A DNA stretch of 64,000 nucleotides, from contig NZ_BMEB01000006.1 in the NCBI RefSeq assembly GCF_014636275.1, forward strand, positions 78,798 through 142,797, written 5' to 3'. Below are positions 1-9,451 of this stretch, one piece after another. A program made the position numbers and the translations under genes. Origin of the DNA: Cellulomonas carbonis (GTDB lineage: Bacteria > Actinomycetota > Actinomycetes > Actinomycetales > Cellulomonadaceae). The notes under the pieces are model-generated. The model searched no databases, was not told the DNA's origin, and saw only the letters and a list, made by a program, of their open reading frames with translations. Every line of letters starts with the position of its first letter. The stretch's first letter is position 1.

Positions 1-797
1 AGGGCCGACAGCACGGGCGCGACCGCACGGGTCCCGGCGAGCAGCGGCGCGAGGGTGCCGAGCGTCGGGCGGTCCTCGTGGACCTCCCAGTAGTCGGGCG
101 ACGCCACCGGGAGCCCGGTCGTCTCCCCGACGTTCGCGCGGATCGACGCGAGCGACGCGGTCACGAGCGGACGCAGCTCCTCGAGCGCGTCGGGGTCCGC
201 ACCCTCCGTGGCGTCCCACCACTGCGCGACCGCCCAGAGCACCCAGCCGCTGCCGTCGAGCTGGTACCCGCGGTCGTCGGGCACGCCGCCCGAGCCGTCC
301 GGGAGGTAGCGCGCGTGCATCAGGCCGTCGTCGGAGCGCGCCTGCTGCATGCGCTGGACGTACCGCAGCACCGCGTGCGCGTCGTCGGGGTGCCCCGTCC
401 GGGCGAGGGCCGCCGCGGTGAAGGACGCGTCACGCGGCCAGACGTAACGCCAGTACGGGCTGGCTGCGGCGAGCGCCGCGCCGTCGTCGAGCACGAGCGC
501 GTCGAGGTCGCGCAGCGCCTGCTCGGCCATGTCGGCGTAGCGGTCCGGCCCCGGGACCGTTCCCTCGGCGAGCCACGCGTCCTGCGCGGCGCGCTGCAGC
601 GGGTCGGCCACCGGCTCCGCACCCACCCGGACGAGGGCGGGCGACCCGTGGGGGTCGAGCACGACGCCGTCGGAGTACAGCGGGATCAGGGCGAACGAGC
701 GGTCGCCGACCGCCGACGCACCCGTGCACACCCCGGCGGCGAGCACGAGCGACGCCGCACCGAGCAGCGCACGTCGTCGTCCGCGGAGGCCTCGCAC
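1..797 (-). CDS. Secreted glycoside hydrolase family 15-like protein (glucoamylase/trehalase type), 3' part missing
   Basis: The gene runs off the left edge, so only about 265 N-terminal residues are visible. It starts at a GTG; no other start lies between it and the upstream in-frame stop. The N-terminus (VRGLRGRRRALLGAASLVLAAG) is a Sec signal peptide, probably cut after an A-S-A site near residue 29. The segment YWRYVWPRDASFTAAAL is typical of the GH15 alpha/alpha-barrel, which hydrolyses alpha-glucosidic bonds by inversion. The catalytic base region would be beyond the edge. It lies 100 bases downstream of the sugar ABC importer genes on the same strand, so it may release substrate for that importer. 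Exact substrate (starch, dextrin, trehalose) cannot be told. Confidence 0.8.
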   Translation of the reverse strand, partial: MRGLRGRRRALLGAASLVLAAGVCTGASAVGDRSFALIPLYSDGVVLDPHGSPALVRVGAEPVADPLQRAAQDAWLAEGTVPGPDRYADMAEQALRDLDALVLDDGAALAAASPYWRYVWPRDASFTAAALARTGHPDDAHAVLRYVQRMQQARSDDGLMHARYLPDGSGGVPDDRGYQLDGSGWVLWAVAQWWDATEGADPDALEELRPLVTASLASIRANVGETTGLPVASPDYWEVHEDRPTLGTLAPLLAGTRAVAPVLSA

Positions 798-897
798 GTG
801 CCCGAGCGTAGGCGGCCCGTGCCGCGAGCGACCAGCCGCCCCTCATCGACGGAGCGGCCATCGGTGCGGCCGACGGCCCGGTGCACAGCGCCCGACG

Positions 898-2193
898 TCA
901 GGACGCCCGCCGGGCCTCCCGCCGGGGCCCGTCGTCCGACGCTGCGTCCGAGCGGGACTCACGCTGCTGCGCACGCTCGAGGGCCGCGCGCCGCTCCTGC
1001 TCGTTCTCCTGCTCGATGCGCACAGCGGCGTCCTCGTCACGCGTGAGGTTGACGCTCGACTCGGGGTCGAAGACGAGGATCCGACCCGGGTCGAGGAACA
1101 GCTCGGCCCGGTCGCCGTCCCGCACGCGGCTCTCCGAGGAGAGCACCGCGACCACCTGGCTGCGCATGCCCTCGCCGTCGAGCTCGCGGTCGAGCTCCTC
1201 GAGCTTGGCCGCGACGTCGGGGTTGGTGTCGAACGGGATGTACGCGTACAGCTCCGACCCGAGCCACTCCGTCACGTCGATGTCGACGCCGAACGTCACG
1301 CCACGGCGGCCCTCCTCGACGAGCGAGGCGTCCTCGAGGTGCTCGGGACGGATCCCGACGATGACGAGCCGGCGGTCGCCCACCGCCGCCCGCAGCGCGT
1401 CGTCGAGCGGCACGTCCACGAACGGCAGGTGCAGGACGTCGCCGCGGACCTCGCCGGGGACGAAGTTCATGGGCGGCGACCCGATGAACCCGGCGACGAA
1501 CAGGTTGACCGGCTGCTCGTACAGCCCGCGCGGGCTCGCCACCTGCTGGAGCTCGCCGCGGCGCAGCACCGCGACGCGGTCACCGAGCGTCATCGCCTCG
1601 GTCTGGTCGTGGGTCACGTACACCGTCGTCGTGCCGAGCCGACGCTGCATGCGCGCGATCTCCGTGCGCATCTGCCCACGGAGCTTCGCGTCGAGGTTGG
1701 ACAGCGGCTCGTCGAAGAGGAACGCGTCGGCCTGGCGCACGATCGCGCGGCCCATCGCGACGCGCTGGCGCTGGCCGCCAGAGAGGTTCGCGGGCTTGCG
1801 CTCGAGGTGCTCGCGCAGCTCGAGGGTGTCGGCCGCCTTCTCGACCCGCCGCCGCACCTCGTCGTCGCTGAACTTCCCCTTCGCCAGACGCAGCGGGAAC
1901 GCGATGTTCTCGAACACCGTCAGGTGCGGGTACAGCGCGTAGTTCTGGAACACCATCGCGAGGTTCCGGTCGCGCGGGGCCTTGTCGTTGACGCGCTTGC
2001 CGGCGATCTCCAGGTCGCCCGCAGTGATGTCCTCCAGGCCGACGATCATCCGCAGCAGCGTCGACTTCCCGCAGCCCGACGGCCCGACCAGGATCACGAA
2101 CTCGCCGTCCGCGATCTCCAGGCTCACGCCCTTCACGGCGTGGAAGCCGTCGCCGTACTCCTTGACGATGTCCTTCAGGACGATGGACGCCAT
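898..2193 (-). CDS. sugC: Sugar ABC importer ATPase, SugC/MalK/UgpC type
   Basis: This 431-residue cytoplasmic ATPase powers the importer encoded just upstream. Walker A (GPSGCGKST) is at residues 37-45, the Q-loop glutamine at 83, the LSGGQ signature at 137-141, Walker B with DE at 161-162 and the switch histidine at 195. The remaining C-terminal part is a TOBE/MalK regulatory region, the hallmark of the CUT1 sugar importer subfamily. I chose the ATG at 2193 because GAGGAGA sits about 5 bases before it; an upstream in-frame start at 2232 would overlap the permease stop. Gene order (binding protein, two permeases, ATPase) matches mycobacterial lpqY-sugA-sugB-sugC. Confidence 0.93.
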   Translation of the reverse strand: MASIVLKDIVKEYGDGFHAVKGVSLEIADGEFVILVGPSGCGKSTLLRMIVGLEDITAGDLEIAGKRVNDKAPRDRNLAMVFQNYALYPHLTVFENIAFPLRLAKGKFSDDEVRRRVEKAADTLELREHLERKPANLSGGQRQRVAMGRAIVRQADAFLFDEPLSNLDAKLRGQMRTEIARMQRRLGTTTVYVTHDQTEAMTLGDRVAVLRRGELQQVASPRGLYEQPVNLFVAGFIGSPPMNFVPGEVRGDVLHLPFVDVPLDDALRAAVGDRRLVIVGIRPEHLEDASLVEEGRRGVTFGVDIDVTEWLGSELYAYIPFDTNPDVAAKLEELDRELDGEGMRSQVVAVLSSESRVRDGDRAELFLDPGRILVFDPESSVNLTRDEDAAVRIEQENEQERRAALERAQQRESRSDAASDDGPRREARRAS

Positions 2194-2215
2194 CGATCTC
2201 TCCTCGGTGAAGGGG

Positions 2216-3058
2216 TCAGCCCTTGACGGCACCCTGGGTCAGGCCGGCGACGATCTGCCGCTGGAAGAGGACGACGAGGACGACGACGGGCACGGTCACG
2301 ACGACGGCCGCAGCCGAGATCGATCCCGTCGGCTCCTCGAACTGCGACGCACCCGTGAAGAACGCGAGCGCGGCCGGGACGGGTCGGGCGGTCTCGGTCG
2401 ACGTGAGCGAGATCCCGTACACGAAGTCGTTCCACGCGATGAAGAACGCGATGAGGGCCGTCGTGAAGACGCCCGGCGCCGCGAGCGGCACGATCGCCTT
2501 GCGGAACGCCTGCCAGCTGGTCGCGCCGTCGACCTGCGCGGCCTGCTCGAGCTCCCACGGGATCTGCCGGAAGAACGCCGAGAGCGTCCAGATCGAGATG
2601 GGCAGCGTGAGCGAGAGGTACGGGATGATCAGGCCCGCCCAGGTGTCGTACAGCCCGATCGACCGCCACAGGTTGAACAGCGGGATGACGATCGAGATGA
2701 CGGGGAAGATCGAGACGCCGAGCGCGGTCGTGAGGATGAGCCGCTTGCCCGGGAAGTCCAGGCGCGCGATCGCGTACGCCGCGAGGGTGGCGAGGACGAC
2801 GGCGATCGCCGTCGCGATGAGCGAGATCCCGATCGAGTTGCGCAAGGCCGACAGGAACAGCTCCTGCGCGTTCCCGACGAGGATCTGCTCGTAGTTCCCG
2901 AGCGTCGGGTTCTGCGGCAGGAACAGCCCCGAGTTGAGCTCGCTCGCGGGCTTGAGGCTCGTCGCCGCGATCGACGCAACCGGGAACAGCGCGTACACGA
3001 GCACGACGACGGTGATGACGACCCAGGCGACCTTCTGCCGCCCGCTCAGCCCACGCAT
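2216..3058 (-). CDS. sugB: Sugar ABC importer permease, SugB/MalG type
   Basis: A 280-residue integral membrane protein with about six transmembrane segments. The EAA loop (EQAAQVDGATSWQAFRKAIVP) that docks on the ATPase lies in the C-terminal third, as in MalG-like CUT1 permeases. The start ATG shares its A with the stop of the upstream permease (TGATG at 3060-3056), indicating translational coupling, and a GGGGGGAG ribosome-binding site precedes it. It pairs with the MalF-type subunit to form the channel. The sugar is inferred from the binding protein to be trehalose-like; the permease itself does not reveal specificity. Confidence 0.92.
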   Translation of the reverse strand: MRGLSGRQKVAWVVITVVVLVYALFPVASIAATSLKPASELNSGLFLPQNPTLGNYEQILVGNAQELFLSALRNSIGISLIATAIAVVLATLAAYAIARLDFPGKRLILTTALGVSIFPVISIVIPLFNLWRSIGLYDTWAGLIIPYLSLTLPISIWTLSAFFRQIPWELEQAAQVDGATSWQAFRKAIVPLAAPGVFTTALIAFFIAWNDFVYGISLTSTETARPVPAALAFFTGASQFEEPTGSISAAAVVVTVPVVVLVVLFQRQIVAGLTQGAVKG

Positions 3059-4065
3059 CAGCGCTCCCCCCTCGCCCCGGCCAGGTCCACCTTGAAGAAC
3101 TTCACGGCCGCGACCGAGATCCCGATCACGCACAGGAACAGCAGGACCGACAGCGCCGAGCCGAGGCCGATCTCGAGCCGGCTGATCGACTGGCGGTACG
3201 CGAGCAGCGACAGCACCTCGGTGCCGTTCGCGCCGTTCGTCATGATGAAGACGTTGTCGAAGATGCGGAACGCGTCGAGCGCGCGGAACAGCACCGCGAC
3301 CATGATCGCGGCCTTCATGTTGGGGATCGTCACGCGCCGCAGCCGCTGCCACCACGTCGCGCCGTCGACCGCGGCCGCCTCGTCGAGCTCCCCCGGGACC
3401 TGCGCCAGGCCGGCGAGCAGGAGCAGCGAGATGAACGGCGTCGTCTTCCAGACCTCGGACGCGATGATGACGAACAGGCTCGTGCCCTGCTGCGCGAACC
3501 AGTTGAGGTCCGAGCTGATGCCGGGCACCCAGTCGAACCACTGGTTCACGAACCCGGACGTGATGTCGAACGCGTAGAACCACGCGAACGCCGAGACCAC
3601 CGTGATGATCCCGTACGGGACGAGGATCGCGGTGCGCAGGATCCCGCGCAGCGACGTGATCGCCTTGTGCATGACGAGCGCGAGCGCGAAGCCGAGCACG
3701 AGCTCGATGACGACGGTGACGACCGTGATGAGCAGCGTGACCCACAGCGCACGCCAGAAGACGCCGTCGGTGAGGATGACGGCGTAGTTGCCGAACCCCG
3801 CGAAGGACCGCTCGTCGGGCGCGGTGAGCCGGAAGCGGAACAGCGACTCGTAGACGGCCTGGAGGATCGGGTAGGCCGTGACGGCGAGCATCACGACGAA
3901 TGCCGGGCCCGCGAGGTACCAGCCGAGGCGCGCCTCGGCGCGGGCGCGGTCGGACGCGCGCGGGCGTCCGCGCGGCGGGCGTCCGGTCACGGCGCTGTCG
4001 GCGGTGCGCGCGGCACCCGCGCGTGCGGTGGAACCGCCGGGGGCGGCGGGGACGGTGGCGCTCAC
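3058..4065 (-). CDS. sugA: Sugar ABC importer permease, SugA/MalF type
   Basis: A 335-residue permease starting with a GTG at 4065 that overlaps the binding-protein stop as GTGA; AGGGGAG lies about 8 bases upstream. A basic, low-complexity cytoplasmic N-terminus of about 45 residues precedes six predicted membrane spans beginning at LGWYLAGPAFVVML. The EAA motif (DEAAAVDGATWWQRLRRVTIP) is present near residue 225. Together with the downstream SugB-like subunit it forms the transmembrane heterodimer of a CUT1 importer. The overlap on both sides places it in the middle of a tightly coupled operon. Confidence 0.92.
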   Translation of the reverse strand: MSATVPAAPGGSTARAGAARTADSAVTGRPPRGRPRASDRARAEARLGWYLAGPAFVVMLAVTAYPILQAVYESLFRFRLTAPDERSFAGFGNYAVILTDGVFWRALWVTLLITVVTVVIELVLGFALALVMHKAITSLRGILRTAILVPYGIITVVSAFAWFYAFDITSGFVNQWFDWVPGISSDLNWFAQQGTSLFVIIASEVWKTTPFISLLLLAGLAQVPGELDEAAAVDGATWWQRLRRVTIPNMKAAIMVAVLFRALDAFRIFDNVFIMTNGANGTEVLSLLAYRQSISRLEIGLGSALSVLLFLCVIGISVAAVKFFKVDLAGARGER

Positions 4066-5351
4066 AGCAGCTGCTCCCCTCGCAGGACGGCGGTGATGAG
4101 GTCGGTCGCGCGCTGCGGCGTCGAGTCGGGCGACACGTCGGCCGGCGGGTGCCACGTCTCCTGCAGCCCCGCGGAGACCTCGTTGTAGTAGGGCGTCTGC
4201 GGGCGCGGCGCACCGTTCTCGAGCGACTCCCGGATGAGGTCCGCCATGGGGAACTCCTCCTGGACGGCCGGGTCGTCGTACGCCTCGGTCGACGACGGCG
4301 GGTTGCCGTCGGACACGAAGTACTCGGCCTGGCGCTCGGGCGTCGTGATGCACTCCGCCGCGGCGAAGGCGAGGTCGACGTGCTCCGAGAACGCCCCCAC
4401 GCCGATGTTGATCCCGCCGTACGGCGGTCGCGCCTGCTCACCCTCGCGGACCTGCGGGTACATCGCCCAGCCGATGTCGTCGACGAGCTCGGCGTCGAGC
4501 GTGCCCGCCTCGACCGCGCCGAGCGTCGCCGTGTAGACGAACGGCCAGTTGACCATGAAGGAGCCGCGGTCGCCCTGGAAGACCGACAGGCTCGCGTTCT
4601 CGTCCGCGGTGGGCAGGCCCGGGCCCCCGAGGCCCTGATCGCCGATCTCGCCCATGATGCGCGCGGCCTCCCGCCCGGCGTCGCTGTCGAGGCCGAGCTC
4701 GACCGCGTCGGCCTCGGCCTCGGGGTCGGTGACGATCTCACCGCCCGCCGACGCGACGAGCGCGTTGATCCAGACGGTCAGCGACTCGGCCTTGGTGCCC
4801 TGGACGCCGAGCACGACGTCCTCCGCGGCGGCGACCTCGATGAGCTGGTCCCAGGTGACCGGCTGCGTCATGTCGAGGCCCGCGGCCTCCGCGACGGACA
4901 CGCGGTACCAGAGCAGCTGCGTGTTGGCCCAGAACGGCACCGCGACGAGCTCGTCCTCCCAGGTGGCGCCCGCGAGCGCGGCCTCGACGACGCCCTCGCT
5001 GACGCGCCCGGCGACCTCCTCGGGGACCGGCGCGAGGAACCCGGCGTTGGCGAACTCGGGGATGAACGGCGGGTCGAGGCTCATGAGGTCGATCGACGAG
5101 TCGCTCGCCGCGAGACGGCGCGCGAGCTGCTCGCGCTGCGAGCTCGCGTCCCGCGGGAGCGTCGCGACCTCGATGCGGTACTCGCCGGCCGCCTCGTCGG
5201 TGCACTCGGCCGCGATCCGCGCCTGGCCTCCCGCGTCGGGGTTGGTGTACCAGGTGAGGACGGGCGTCCCCGACTCGCCGCCGCACGCGGCGAGCACCCC
5301 GGTGGTGGCGAGCGCGGCCGCCGCTGCCACGGCTCTCCGGCGTCGTCGCAC
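4062..5351 (-). CDS. lpqY: Solute-binding lipoprotein of a trehalose-type ABC importer (LpqY-like)
   Basis: A 429-residue extracellular sugar-binding protein anchored by lipid. The N-terminus has five arginines, a short hydrophobic stretch and a lipobox ending L-A-A-C-G-G near residue 22. The opening of the mature domain (LTWYTNPDAGGQARIAAEC, then LPRDASSQREQLARRLAA) resembles mycobacterial LpqY, the trehalose-recycling binding protein; this comparison is from memory of the family. The GTG start at 5351 is preceded by a purine-rich GAGGGGGAGGG. First gene of the operon, divergent from carbonic anhydrase across about 240 bases in which I found no clear operator. Confidence 0.85.
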   Translation of the reverse strand: MRRRRRAVAAAAALATTGVLAACGGESGTPVLTWYTNPDAGGQARIAAECTDEAAGEYRIEVATLPRDASSQREQLARRLAASDSSIDLMSLDPPFIPEFANAGFLAPVPEEVAGRVSEGVVEAALAGATWEDELVAVPFWANTQLLWYRVSVAEAAGLDMTQPVTWDQLIEVAAAEDVVLGVQGTKAESLTVWINALVASAGGEIVTDPEAEADAVELGLDSDAGREAARIMGEIGDQGLGGPGLPTADENASLSVFQGDRGSFMVNWPFVYTATLGAVEAGTLDAELVDDIGWAMYPQVREGEQARPPYGGINIGVGAFSEHVDLAFAAAECITTPERQAEYFVSDGNPPSSTEAYDDPAVQEEFPMADLIRESLENGAPRPQTPYYNEVSAGLQETWHPPADVSPDSTPQRATDLITAVLRGEQLL

Positions 5352-5589
5352 GGTCCCTCCCCCTCGGTCACCCGCTCCGTCGCGGGGCCCCTCGTCGGAC
5401 CCTCGCGGGCCCGCCGGGCGGAACGAGCCGCCGCGTCCATGGCTACACCGGCCGCGGGGGGGCCGCCACCGGAGCGCGGCGGTCCGGCCGGGAGGCACCG
5501 CGCCCGCCGCCTGCCCGGGCCGTCCGACGCCGACCACCGATCGGGACGCCGCTCGTGGCCGCGGCCACCGGGTGCCACCATGGGCGACC

Positions 5590-6243
5590 ATGACCACCCC
5601 CGCTCAGGCCTGGGCCGACCTCATGCAGGGCAACGACCGCTTCGTCCGCGGCGAGATGCAGCACCCGTCGCAGGACGCGCAGCGCCGTGCCGAGGTCAGC
5701 GCCGGGCAGAACCCGTTCGCCGTCGTCTTCGGCTGCTCGGACTCCCGAGCGGCGGCCGAGATCATCTTCGACCGCGGGCTCGGGGACCTGTTCGTCGTGC
5801 GGACCGCGGGCCACGTCGTCGACACGACCGTCATCGGGTCGATCGAGTTCGGCGTCGACGTGCTCGGGGCGTCGCTCGTCGTCGTCCTCGGGCACGACTC
5901 GTGCGGTGCGGTCGGCGCCGCGGCGCGCGCCCTGCGCACCGGCGAGGTCCCCAGCGGCTTCGTGCGCGCGGTCGTCGACCGCGTGATCCCGTCGGTCGTC
6001 CACCTGCCGCGCGGCGCCGAGGGCGACCTCGCGGCGGACGAGGACGCGCAGGGCGGTGGGCTCTCGCCCGAGCCGGCCGTGCTCGGTCGCGAGCACGTGC
6101 GGCACACGGTCCGGATGCTGCAGAGCTACTCGGCGGGCGTGCGCGACGCGGTCGCCGAGGGCCGGTGCGCCGTCGTGGGTGCCGAGTACGCGCTCGCCGA
6201 GGGCCGCGTGCGCCTGGTCGAGGTCGCGGGCGACATCGGCTGA
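5590..6243 (+). CDS. Beta-class carbonic anhydrase
   Basis: A 217-residue enzyme interconverting CO2 and bicarbonate. The zinc ligands are visible: Cys49 in VFGCSDSR, with the Asp51/Arg53 dyad, then His102 and Cys105 in VLGHDSCGAV. Length and spacing are normal for the prokaryotic beta class. The ATG at 5590 lacks a clear Shine-Dalgarno; an ATG eleven bases earlier is out of frame. A signal peptide is absent, so the protein is cytoplasmic. It is followed 27 bases later by fumarase on the same strand, and bicarbonate supply for carboxylation near the TCA cycle is a plausible but unproven link. Confidence 0.95.
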   Translation: MTTPAQAWADLMQGNDRFVRGEMQHPSQDAQRRAEVSAGQNPFAVVFGCSDSRAAAEIIFDRGLGDLFVVRTAGHVVDTTVIGSIEFGVDVLGASLVVVLGHDSCGAVGAAARALRTGEVPSGFVRAVVDRVIPSVVHLPRGAEGDLAADEDAQGGGLSPEPAVLGREHVRHTVRMLQSYSAGVRDAVAEGRCAVVGAEYALAEGRVRLVEVAGDIG

Positions 6244-6270
6244 CGTGCGCGCGGCTGCGATGATGGCGCC

Positions 6271-7731
6271 ATGACCGACGACGCCGTCACCACAGCCCCC
6301 GACACCGCCGGCCACCCCGTGACGCCGGGCTCGCCGCCGCCCGGCTTCCGGGTCGAGCACGACACGATGGGTGACGTCCTCGTGCCCGAGGACGCCCTCT
6401 ACCGCGCCCAGACCCAGCGCGCGGTCGAGAACTTCCCGATCTCCGGGACCCGGCTCGAGCGCGGCCACGTCGAGGCGCTCGCCCGCATCAAGAAGGCGGC
6501 CGCCGGCGCGAACGCGCGCCTGGGCGTGCTCCCCGCGGACCTCGCCGAGGCGATCGTCGCGGCGGCCGACGAGGTCGCGTCGGGCGCCCACGACGCGCAC
6601 TTCCCCGTCGACGTCTTCCAGACGGGCTCCGGCACGTCGTCGAACATGAACATGAACGAGGTCCTCGCGACGCTCGCGACGCGACGCCTCGGGCGCGACG
6701 TGCACCCGAACGACCACGTGAACGCGTCGCAGTCGTCCAACGACGTCTTCCCGACCTCGGTCCACGTGGCCGCGACCGCCGGGGTCGTGCGCGACCTCGT
6801 GCCCGCGCTCCAGCACCTCGAGGCGGCGCTGCAGCGCAAGGCCGACGAGCTCGCGACCGTGGTGAAGTCCGGCCGGACGCACCTCATGGACGCGACCCCC
6901 GTGACGCTCGGCCAGGAGTTCGGCGGGTACGCCGCCGCGATCGGCTACGGCGTCGAGCGTCTCGAGGCGGCGCTCCCCCGCGTGGCCGAGGTCCCCCTCG
7001 GGGGGACGGCGGTCGGGACGGGCATCAACACGCCGGCCGGCTTCCCGCAGACCGTCATCGAGCTGCTGCGCGAGGACACGGGCCTGCCCATCACCGAGGC
7101 GCGCGACCACTTCGAGGCCCAGAGCGCGCGCGACGGGCTCGTCGAGCTGTCGGGCGCGCTGCGCACGATCGCGGTGAGCCTGACGAAGATCTGCAACGAC
7201 CTGCGCTGGATGGGGTCGGGCCCCAACACGGGCCTCGGCGAGATCTACCTGCCGGACCTGCAGCCCGGCTCGTCGATCATGCCCGGCAAGGTCAACCCCG
7301 TGGTCCCCGAGGCGGTCCTCATGGTCGCCGCGCGCGTCGTCGGCAACGACGCGACCGTCGCGTGGGCCGGCGCCAGCGGCTCGTTCGAGCTCAACGTCCA
7401 GATCCCCGTCATGGCGCTCGGGGTGCTCGAGTCGGTGCGGCTGCTGTCGAACGCGTCGCGGCTCCTCGCGGACCGCACGGTCGACGGGATCCGGCCCAAC
7501 GTCGAGCGGGCGCGCGCGCTCGCCGAGTCGTCGCCCTCGATCGTCACGCCGCTCAACCGCGTGATCGGCTACGAGGCGGCGGCCAAGGTCGCCAAGCACT
7601 CGGTGGCCCAGGGGATGACCGTGCGCCAGGCCGTCGTCGACCTCGGCTTCGTCGAGCGCGGCGAGGTCACCGAGGCCCAGCTCGACGAGGCGCTCGACGT
7701 GCTGTCGATGACGCGTCCGCCGCAGGCCTGA
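6271..7731 (+). CDS. fumC: Fumarate hydratase, class II
   Basis: A 486-residue member of the aspartase/fumarase superfamily that hydrates fumarate to L-malate in the TCA cycle, acting as a cytoplasmic homotetramer. The family signature [11 protein letters not shown] is at residues 333-343 and carries the catalytic serine loop; [11 protein letters not shown] carries the conserved histidine, and [14 protein letters not shown] is the first conserved region. A roughly 25-residue low-complexity extension precedes [11 protein letters not shown], where most homologues start; a downstream start is possible but none is better placed. A strong hairpin follows the gene. Confidence 0.95.
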   Translation: MTDDAVTTAPDTAGHPVTPGSPPPGFRVEHDTMGDVLVPEDALYRAQTQRAVENFPISGTRLERGHVEALARIKKAAAGANARLGVLPADLAEAIVAAADEVASGAHDAHFPVDVFQTGSGTSSNMNMNEVLATLATRRLGRDVHPNDHVNASQSSNDVFPTSVHVAATAGVVRDLVPALQHLEAALQRKADELATVVKSGRTHLMDATPVTLGQEFGGYAAAIGYGVERLEAALPRVAEVPLGGTAVGTGINTPAGFPQTVIELLREDTGLPITEARDHFEAQSARDGLVELSGALRTIAVSLTKICNDLRWMGSGPNTGLGEIYLPDLQPGSSIMPGKVNPVVPEAVLMVAARVVGNDATVAWAGASGSFELNVQIPVMALGVLESVRLLSNASRLLADRTVDGIRPNVERARALAESSPSIVTPLNRVIGYEAAAKVAKHSVAQGMTVRQAVVDLGFVERGEVTEAQLDEALDVLSMTRPPQA

Positions 7732-7754
7732 CGCGTCGCCCACCGCGCAGGACC

Positions 7755-7785
7755 GCGCCCCCGGACCACGCGGGTCCGGGGGCGC
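7755..7785. terminator. Bidirectional hairpin between fumC and phoH
   Basis: A perfect 13-bp stem (GCGCCCCCGGACC pairing with GGTCCGGGGGCGC) with a 5-base loop lies between two convergent genes. There is no T-tract on either strand, as is usual for intrinsic terminators in this kind of GC-rich genome. Confidence 0.75.
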
Positions 7786-7817
7786 CGTCCGTCCCGGGCT
7801 GTGCCCCGGGACCCGGG

Positions 7818-9158
7818 TCAGGGCTCGATGCCCTCGAGCATCTCCGTGACGAGCGCCGCGACGGGCGACCGCTCCGACCGCGTCAGCGTGACGTGCGCGA
7901 ACAGCGGGTGGCCCTTGAGCGCCTCGACCACGGCCGCGACGCCGTCGTGCCGCCCGACGCGCAGGTTGTCGCGCTGCGCGACGTCGTGCGTCAGGACCAC
8001 GCGCGAGCCCTGGCCGATGCGGGACAGGACCGTCAGGAGCACGTTGCGCTCGAGCGACTGCGCCTCGTCGACGATCACGAAGGCGTCGTGCAGCGAGCGG
8101 CCGCGGATGTGCGTCAGCGGGAGCACCTCGAGCAGGTCGCGCGCGATGACCTCCTCGACGACCTCGGGCGCGACGAGCGCGCCGAGCGTGTCGAACACGG
8201 CCTGCGCCCAGGGGTTCATCTTCTCGGCCTCGGTCCCCGGGAGGTAGCCGAGCTCCTGGCCGCCGACGGCGTACAGGGGGCGGAAGACCATCACCTTGCG
8301 GTGCCGCCGTCGCTCGAGGACCGCCTCGAGCCCGGCGCACAGCGCGAGCGCCGACTTCCCCGTGCCCGCGCGCCCGCCGAGCGAGACGATGCCGATCTCC
8401 TCGTCGAGCAGGAGGTCGATCGCGATGCGCTGCTCGGCGCTGCGGCCGTGCACGCCGAACAGCTCGCGGTCGCCCCGCACGAGGCGCAGCTGCTTGTCGG
8501 CGGTCACCCGCGCGAGCGCCGAGCCACGCGACGACGTGACGACCGCCCCGGTGTGGCACAGCAGCGGACCGGGCTCCTGGCCCGCGAGGTCGACGTCGGC
8601 GAGGTCGAGCCGCTCGGCCTGGAACAGCGTCGCCATCTGCGCCTCGTCGAGGTGCAGCTGCGTGAGCCCGGTCCACCCCGAGTCGACCGCGAGCTCGGCG
8701 CGGTACTCCTCGGCCGTGAGGCCCACGGCCGAGGCCTTGATCCGCAGCGGCAGGTCCTTCGACACGAGCGTCACCGCAGCGCCCTCGTCGGCCAGGTTCC
8801 GGGCGACGGCGAGGATCCGCGTGTCGTTGTCGCCGAGCCGGAACCCGGCGGGCAGCACCTGCGGGTCGACGTGGTTGAGCTCGACGCGCACCGTCCCGCC
8901 CTGGTCGCCGATGCCGATCGGCTCGTCGAGCTGGCCGTGCGAGACCCGCAGGTCGTCCAGGAAGCGCAGCGCGGCACGCGCGAAGCCGCCGAGCTCGGGG
9001 TGGTGCCGCTTGCCCTCGAGCTCGGTGATGACGACGACGGGGAGCACGACGTCGTGCTCGGCGAAGCGCAGGACGGCCCGGGGGTCGGACAGAAGGACGG
9101 AGGTGTCGAGCACGAACGTGCGTCGGGTCTCCTCGACGGACGTGCTGGCTGCGGCCAC
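7818..9158 (-). CDS. phoH: PIN-PhoH family protein (PhoH2-type RNase/RNA helicase)
   Basis: A 446-residue cytoplasmic protein with an N-terminal PIN ribonuclease domain ([12 protein letters not shown] near residue 15, acidic residues at ITELEGK and later DNDTRIL, consistent with a metal site) and a C-terminal PhoH ATPase (Walker [10 protein letters not shown] near residue 265, Walker [11 protein letters not shown]). Such fusions are described in mycobacteria as sequence-specific RNA helicase/RNase proteins linked to an upstream short antitoxin-like gene. The GTG start at 9158 has GGAGGGAG six bases upstream. A 34-codon reading frame with its own ribosome-binding site ends 19 bases before this start. 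Confidence 0.93.
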   Translation of the reverse strand: MAAASTSVEETRRTFVLDTSVLLSDPRAVLRFAEHDVVLPVVVITELEGKRHHPELGGFARAALRFLDDLRVSHGQLDEPIGIGDQGGTVRVELNHVDPQVLPAGFRLGDNDTRILAVARNLADEGAAVTLVSKDLPLRIKASAVGLTAEEYRAELAVDSGWTGLTQLHLDEAQMATLFQAERLDLADVDLAGQEPGPLLCHTGAVVTSSRGSALARVTADKQLRLVRGDRELFGVHGRSAEQRIAIDLLLDEEIGIVSLGGRAGTGKSALALCAGLEAVLERRRHRKVMVFRPLYAVGGQELGYLPGTEAEKMNPWAQAVFDTLGALVAPEVVEEVIARDLLEVLPLTHIRGRSLHDAFVIVDEAQSLERNVLLTVLSRIGQGSRVVLTHDVAQRDNLRVGRHDGVAAVVEALKGHPLFAHVTLTRSERSPVAALVTEMLEGIEP

Positions 9159-9177
9159 GGCAGGCTCCCTCCGGCGC

Positions 9178-9282
9178 TCAGCGCCGCTCGTGCCGGCTCG
9201 CGCCTGGACGGCGGTCGACGGCTGGGTGGGGGACGGTCGGCCCTGGGGCCGGTCCGGCCCCCTCCCGGAGCACGTGCTCCAT
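9178..9282 (-). CDS. Candidate 34-codon leader ORF upstream of phoH
   Basis: An ATG at 9282 is preceded four bases upstream by a perfect GGGAGG, and the frame ends in TGA just 19 bases before the phoH GTG. The product would be a basic, proline- and arginine-rich peptide ([14 protein letters not shown]...) with no recognisable domain. Position and spacing recall the short phoAT gene upstream of mycobacterial phoH2, but I see no sequence likeness that I could claim. It may be a regulatory upstream frame or chance in GC-rich DNA. Confidence 0.35.
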   Translation of the reverse strand: MEHVLREGAGPAPGPTVPHPAVDRRPGASRHERR

Positions 9283-9451
9283 GGGGCCTCCCGAGGACGA
9301 CGGGCGTCGTCCTGATGGCTCGGACGCTACGCCCGGCGGTCGCGCGACGTGACGCGCGACACACCCGCCGACGCCGTCGTCACCGGATGTTCACCTGCCC
9401 GCGTCCCGGTGGGCACCCCGGTCCGCCGCGGTGGGGCCGGCGACCGTGACG

